Below, one piece after another: positions 60,028 to 64,000 of a DNA stretch of 64,000 nt. A model generated the notes under the pieces. The model did no database searches and was not told the origin of the DNA. It saw only the letters and a list, made by a program, of their open reading frames with translations. Each line of letters begins with the position of its first letter. Positions within the stretch are counted from its first letter, which is position 1. Source of the stretch: Ecdyonurus torrentis (taxonomy: Eukaryota; Arthropoda; Insecta; Ephemeroptera; Heptageniidae); contig OX439127.1 in NCBI GenBank assembly GCA_949318235.1, positions 17,357,673-17,421,672 of the forward strand, read 5' to 3'. The translations under genes and the position numbers were made by a program.

Positions 60028-60219
60028 ATGCTTTCCCCATATTTTTGCGTTATATCACCTTATTTATTAAGAGACAGAAGAATTGCAATTTTTCATAAGA
60101 AGTACATAAAAAACGAGAAACTACGACATGTTCCGATATTCATGAGAAATGACCACATTATAAAAGATACTGTGTTGGCAGTGAGCGAAATTGCAATAAC
60201 TGTGTTAGCTAAAAGGTGA
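60028..60219 (+). CDS. Hypothetical 63-codon ORF, possible terminal exon
   Basis: The frame starts MLSPYFCVISPYLLRDRRIA and continues HKKYIKNEKLRHVPIFM to LAVSEIAITVLAKR and a TGA. The composition is protein-like and free of simple repeats. Just before the ATG is ATCTTAATTTTAG, a fair splice acceptor, so it could be a last exon rather than a start. It lies about 75 bases upstream of the TATA box at 60293. No family was recognised, no poly(A) signal was seen close behind, and chance or a decayed element ORF remains possible. Confidence 0.15.
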   Translation: MLSPYFCVISPYLLRDRRIAIFHKKYIKNEKLRHVPIFMRNDHIIKDTVLAVSEIAITVLAKR

Positions 60220-60292
60220 CGTAGATTTTAGTTGAACGCACCGCTACAAAGTTTACGCCTTTGAAAAAAAGCGTACAGTACACATGACCTGA

Positions 60293-60300
60293 TATATAAA
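60293..60300 (+). promoter_or_regulatory. TATA box candidate
   Basis: TATATAAA lies about 30 bases upstream of TTTAGTCTGC, the start of a GC-richer segment that ends in a strong splice donor. The position fits a core promoter for a first exon at about 60325-60534, but AT-rich background makes such strings common. Confidence 0.25.
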
Positions 60301-60342
60301 GACGAAAACATTTTATTTAGTCTGCAAAACCCTGAGAATTAG

Positions 60343-60534
60343 AGATGTATCAAAAATTCAGTTTTGAAAGAAAAAGAAGAAGAAGAAAAAAAAAAGTATG
60401 ATGGAACCACAGAGGTTGAAATTGCTTCGTGCTCATGAACTGATGGTCCACAAGAGAAGACAAAGTCAGGCAACGTGAATTCTGAGCACGCGGCTGCTGC
60501 GGGAGTCCCCAAGCTGCAGGGAGCAAATGCCAAG
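60343..60534 (+). CDS. Candidate exon ending in a strong donor; best frame has one TGA
   Basis: The segment ends GCCAAG|GTAAGC (donor at 60535), a near-ideal splice donor. The frame in phase with it reads, in part, KKKYDGTTEVEIASCS, then a TGA at 60436-60438, then TDGPQEKTKSGNVNSEHAAA, and ends KLQGANAK at the donor. Both sides of the TGA look protein-like, and the last 70 bases are the most GC-rich of the area. Options are a 5' untranslated first exon behind the TATA box at 60293, a coding exon starting at a weak acceptor after the TGA, or a pseudogenised exon. A readthrough or recoded TGA is less likely. The complementary minus frame is also open for about 64 codons. No family was recognised. 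Confidence 0.28.
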
Positions 60535-61112
60535 GTAAGCCATCTTTCACCTCGCCCTTGGTAAATATTTCACACGTCTAGCTGCCAGCCAGTGGCACAC
60601 ACTCGCACTTTGTGCAACTTTTGGACTGCTTGCAAAACACGAGCACATTTTACAACACAAGTATTTTGTGTCATGCTCTTGCTCGCATCGTTCATGTTTC
60701 TTCGCTACTGAGTTTACACAATAGCTCTGTCCTCTTCCTCTTTTCATAAAACTTACATTTAAGACAATTGGCTCCAACAAAACTTCATTATCTCTTAATA
60801 GAGTGTTTACATTGAAAGTTTGTAAAATTTTCTTTAAGGACTATTGTTTAATTTTCAACAATTCACTTTTGTAACTTTATTGTAGAATGAACACACTCAG
60901 GATGCTCCTGTAATTTTCAAACTGCTTTCTTCTCGTTTTTCATTGCTTACACTGTCTAAATTAAGATTATATAAATGACAAAGTAATGAAAAAATACAAT
61001 TAATTAAGTTAATTCTGAACCTATAACTAACGTACTCATCAATAAAAATCTGATAAAATAAAATAAAAGCAATAATAAAAATAAAAAAACTTTATTAAGG
61101 CTTTGTGGTGGC

Positions 61113-61229
<117 letters not shown>

Positions 61230-61566
61230 TATACATACATACAGTATATTATTTTTTTTTTACAAAGCTCGACCAAAATACACTTTTATATAAAGAGATA
61301 TGGCTGTCATTTCCAATGTAAGGTCTACAGTTTCCCCAAGAGCCTATTATGTGTCACTGCAATGCATGTAATATAACTAGCCTGCAGCTTATTATTATTT
61401 TGTATTGCTTTTACAATTTTTTTCTATACTCTTTGACATTAAAAACAAATTTATGTCCATTTATATTCTTTTAGCAATTCAACGTAATCGTAAAAAAAAA
61501 AAAAAAAAAAAGTCTTTGTACCCAGAAATTCTAATTAAACTAATGACAAAGTCGCCTCGTCCTCTC

Positions 61567-61567
<1 letters not shown>

Positions 61568-61636
<69 letters not shown>
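61568..61636. repeat. (CT)n microsatellite, about 67 bp
   Basis: This is a CT array, with a 21-A tract 60 bases upstream (61491-61511). Confidence 0.96.
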
Positions 61637-61639
<3 letters not shown>

Positions 61640-62040
61640 TTCTAACACATCAGTAAGCATGCATCACTCCCTGCTCATGGTTCCTGGGTTGTCATAGTAA
61701 ATACTTCGTCAATTTCACATCAGTGCCGCAGGAGAGGGGTAGTATAGCTGTAAGTCATAAATGCAACTCATCGAGCCTGTACTCTAGTACACATTTATAT
61801 AGGATTAGTGCGTAATATTAGTTTCAGTCGTAAGGTCATAGCTTGATATATAGGTAAGCGAATCAAAGCTTTCGATGCAAGCGACCACCATTAACGAGCT
61901 GAACGCCGAAATTAAATTACATGATGATAATGCGGTGTGTAGTGACTGCTTTACACAACTGATTGGATCAGTGTCCCTCGAACCTAACTGCACCCCGCTC
62001 ACCAGCAATCCTATACACATTATATAATATAGTGCAACAT
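61640..62040. other. Normal-complexity patch, nothing assigned
   Basis: The DNA is less AT-rich. A 71-codon minus-strand frame with ATG start (62020-61805) and donor-like GTGAGC/GTAAGC strings on both strands (near 61996 and 61853) are present, but no consistent exon model emerges. Confidence 0.25.
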
Positions 62041-62744
62041 GCCACGCGATTATAATAGTACTGCTCTAGGTATATTTATGCAATATACATTTGCCACTAT
62101 AATAAAATTACAAACTTGTAATTCTATTGCAACATACATCATGATTGATGTTATTACATTATAAGTAATTAATGTGTAATATTAATACATTTAACTTTAT
62201 GAATTTTAAAATGAGCCCTTTTTTTTAACATTTCTATACGTGCAAAAAAATAATTTACCAAATAATGATACCAATTAGTTATGAACATTCAAATATATAT
62301 GAAGTTTTCCCAATGATAAATTGAACAATAGAAAACTAATTTAATTTTAAATTACATATGAGCTGCAATAATAAACTTTATTTTATATCATTATTATTAT
62401 TATTTATTATTATTATTATTTATTATTATTATTTTTTGCGTTTAAGAAAATCACTATACAATTTGTGGATGAAAGGGAGCATTTTTAATCCGTGCCATCT
62501 TTACTTTCAGCTTCTAATTATGATACATCAACTCAAAGTTTTTAAATATAATTGATTGCGCACTTATAATAGTTAAAAGTCTTCATCTTGTAGCATGCAA
62601 TTCTGATTGTGTCCACAGAATTTTTTTTTATCAATACGAACAACAAATAAAAATATGAAAACTCAAATTTCATTTGTGCAATACTCAGTACATTCATATT
62701 ATATTTTCATATTTTTATATTATAAAACCTTTAAAGACAATTAA

Positions 62745-62903
62745 TTAAGCTCTATCACCTTAGACTCTCCGAGAGGTGACTCTGCATACCTAAATTCATT
62801 TTTTCCAAGAGTTTTTTCTTTGTATAATGCCTTACCTGTTATGGCTAGAACCCATAGACTTATCATGTCTATGCTAGAAGCTAGAACCCCTCTGCCTGTG
62901 TAA
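62745..62903 (+). pseudogene. C-terminal end of a non-LTR retrotransposon ORF2 (reverse transcriptase)
   Basis: An open frame of about 52 codons ends in TAA at 62901-62903. It contains DSPRGDSAYLNSFFPRVFSL followed by YNALPVMART. The pattern 'S-a-y-x-N-S-F-F-P-R-x-x-x-L-(W/Y)-N-x-L-P' is the well-known last motif of ORF2 in Jockey/CR1-type retrotransposons, shortly before the stop codon. Upstream the frame is closed by a TAA at 62742 and no polymerase motifs were found, so the copy is 5'-truncated or decayed. The downstream 3' UTR, AATAAA and ATT-rich tail support the orientation. The exact clade cannot be fixed from this fragment. Confidence 0.75.
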
Positions 62904-63041
62904 TTCATACATCTTGTGTGTTTTTTAATGTGTATAGTATTATTATTATGTTTATTTATTGACAAAGTAGTATTTCTGATTCTGATATTATAGTGTGAGA
63001 TTACGTCTAGTGTAGGCATTTTGCCTTTTTCTCATCAACTA

Positions 63042-63275
63042 GGGACCGGATTTTCAGTTGCAAATGTCTGCTTGCGCCTGCAAGTTTGGTTGCTCCTCAT
63101 ACCGCACAACAATTTACTAAATATATTTATGAATTTTGGTTCATTCCAGGTATTTTTAGGTAAATTACAGGTAGATAGGAAATATTTTACAAATTGATAA
63201 TAAGTTGTGCAGCAGGAAAAGTAACTGCTGTTTTTGCAGGCGCAAGCAGACATTTGCAACTGAAAATCCGGTCCC
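63042..63275. mobile_element. Foldback MITE with perfect 42-bp arms, nested in the retrotransposon
   Basis: The left arm (63042-63083) begins GGGACCGGATTTTCAGTTGC and the right arm (63234-63275) is its exact reverse complement over 42 bases. Weaker symmetry continues inward (CTGCAA---, GCACAAC-A-TTA), so most of the 234 bp can fold back. It encodes nothing. No target duplication was visible next to the arms (flanks CATCAACTA and TTCATACC). Confidence 0.88.
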
Positions 63276-63360
63276 TTCATACCTGTTGGGTAATTTACTT
63301 GTTTGTATGTATAATATCTAAACCCAATAAAGAACTATTATTATTAAATATTCTTCCTTA

Positions 63361-63575
63361 TACGGACAAAAATTGCTACAGTATGTACTAATTATGTTGG
63401 TTCATTTTCATCACAATTTGTTCAGCATTATTATGCTATATTGCATAATAACTATGTTGCAAAACATAAATATTATGTTTTACAGCATAATTATTTATAT
63501 TGTTCTAATTTAGCATCATTTATGCTATAATGACATAAATACAGCATAAATTACGTAATTTATTCTTTCCGTGTG
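63361..63575. repeat. Small dispersed repeat, relatively complete copy
   Basis: It starts ACGGACAAAAATTGCTAC and ends TTTCCGTGTG, so short termini of the type CACGGA are inverted. Its right 94 bases match 25369-25462 without gaps (about 87 percent by hand count). Its middle resembles 23800-23865 and its left end matches 37764-37780 in reverse complement. It is rich in GCATAA/TTATGC half-palindromes and is probably a MITE. It follows the retrotransposon tail after about 14 bases. Confidence 0.65.
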
Positions 63576-64000
63576 TAAATTTTACACCATATGGTAACAA
63601 TTCATTACAATTTCATTAATGAAAAAAGTACGAGAGACGTATTTCTCATATCAATATTTTAACATAGTTTGACGAGATGATCCTTTGTAATATAATATAT
63701 GACACATTTTTTTATACTATAAGTTGTACCATCATATGAAATATAAAACTTAATAATACATTATAGTTAATAAAGAATAATAACATCAAGCTCAATAACT
63801 TCTTTAACTTAAAAGTTATTTTGTAAGTCATTTAAATAGTACACTTCTAACTTCCTTTCTATATAGCTCATATCTATAATAGTTTATAACACTATTATTG
63901 TAATTATACTTTTAGTTTGGAGGTTGGTAACTAATATAAAGACTAATTTGCATCACCAAGTAATAAAGAGAATTTCATACAGACAAGTTTTTAAATAAAA
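63576..64000. other. AT-rich stretch, nothing seen
   Basis: The DNA is AT-rich with no open frames, repeats or motifs of note up to the window edge. Confidence 0.6.

Larger units (their letters stand above)
62745..63347 (+). mobile_element. 3' end of a non-LTR retrotransposon, 5'-truncated
   Basis: It comprises the end of the reverse-transcriptase ORF (stop at 62903), an AT-rich 3' UTR, an AATAAA at 63326-63331 and a terminal ATTATTATTA tail ending near 63347, as expected for elements that end in short tandem repeats. The UTR is interrupted by a 234-bp foldback MITE (63042-63275). A separate (ATT)n run at 62385-62436 lies upstream and may mark the end of another, older insertion. Confidence 0.7.

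Noticed and set aside
60547..60780. 77-codon minus-strand Cys-rich ORF
   Set aside because: There is no ATG at its start, and the internal ATG gives 66 codons without a known Cys pattern. A strong donor-like GTAAGT lies upstream of that ATG, inconsistent with a simple gene.
61975..61990. tRNA B-box-like string (GTTCGAGGG on minus strand)
   Set aside because: It does not fit the B-box consensus at the last position, and no A box or cloverleaf is found nearby.
62741..63019. 92-codon minus-strand ORF
   Set aside because: It is the antisense of the retrotransposon ORF2 end and UTR; the plus strand has the recognisable NSFFPR motif, stop, AATAAA and tail.

Overview
This is a very AT-rich stretch of animal nuclear DNA. 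It has long runs of stop codons, many A/T homopolymers, and more than forty dinucleotide arrays of (GA/CT)n, (AT)n and (AC)n. It contains no intact long gene and nothing prokaryotic: no operons, Shine-Dalgarno sites, CRISPR arrays or rRNA. The repeat texture, the short spliced-looking exons and the 3' end of a non-LTR retrotransposon fit an invertebrate. Motifs of the AAGGGGCATAACT kind around 23.3 and 25.5 kb recall mollusc repeats, but an arthropod is not excluded, so I do not name a clade firmly.

Gene content is sparse and every gene call is a candidate. A minus-strand first exon (start codon at 4644, end at 4584) encodes a signal-peptide-like N-terminus and stops at a GTAAAA splice donor in phase 1. 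It sits behind a TATA-like element and a CpG-rich block at 5.26-5.48 kb. A plus-strand exon from 45078 also encodes a signal-peptide-like N-terminus. A third candidate (about 60325-60534, plus strand) has a TATA box upstream and a strong AAG|GTAAGC donor; its most protein-like frame holds one in-frame TGA. If the first two are real, they point away from each other across about 40 kb of intergenic or regulatory DNA. A two-exon, apparently non-coding unit may lie at 31.87-32.48 kb, and a TATA/initiator-like promoter at 33.15 kb.

The best-supported features are mobile elements recognised by comparing the window with itself. (a) A roughly 344-bp MITE family with TTAA-flanked termini has three copies, at 34.0, 35.3 (inverted) and 46.0 kb. 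(b) Separate foldback or long-TIR elements lie at 23.45, 26.0, 52.1, 57.9 and 63.0 kb. (c) A 1.44-kb element with hAT-like CAG...CTG ends (23870-25310) appears to have landed inside a copy of another small repeat, whose relatively intact relative is at 63.36-63.58 kb. (d) At 62.75-63.35 kb there is the 3' end of a non-LTR retrotransposon, with a recognisable end of the reverse-transcriptase ORF, an AATAAA and an ATT-rich tail. Its 3' UTR is interrupted by a 234-bp MITE with perfect 42-bp arms. (e) A 37-bp inverted repeat closed by an (AT)n loop lies at 2.9-3.0 kb.

The remainder is simple-sequence DNA and unremarkable AT-rich sequence. The largest arrays are a 564-bp GATT/CATT array at 51.2 kb, about 190 bp of (AT)n at 39.9 kb and about 185 bp of (GA)n at 53.6 kb. 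I see no new protein-based system. The most novel material is the set of undescribed non-autonomous elements and an 11-bp motif, CGGGTTGCATA, shared between otherwise different ones.
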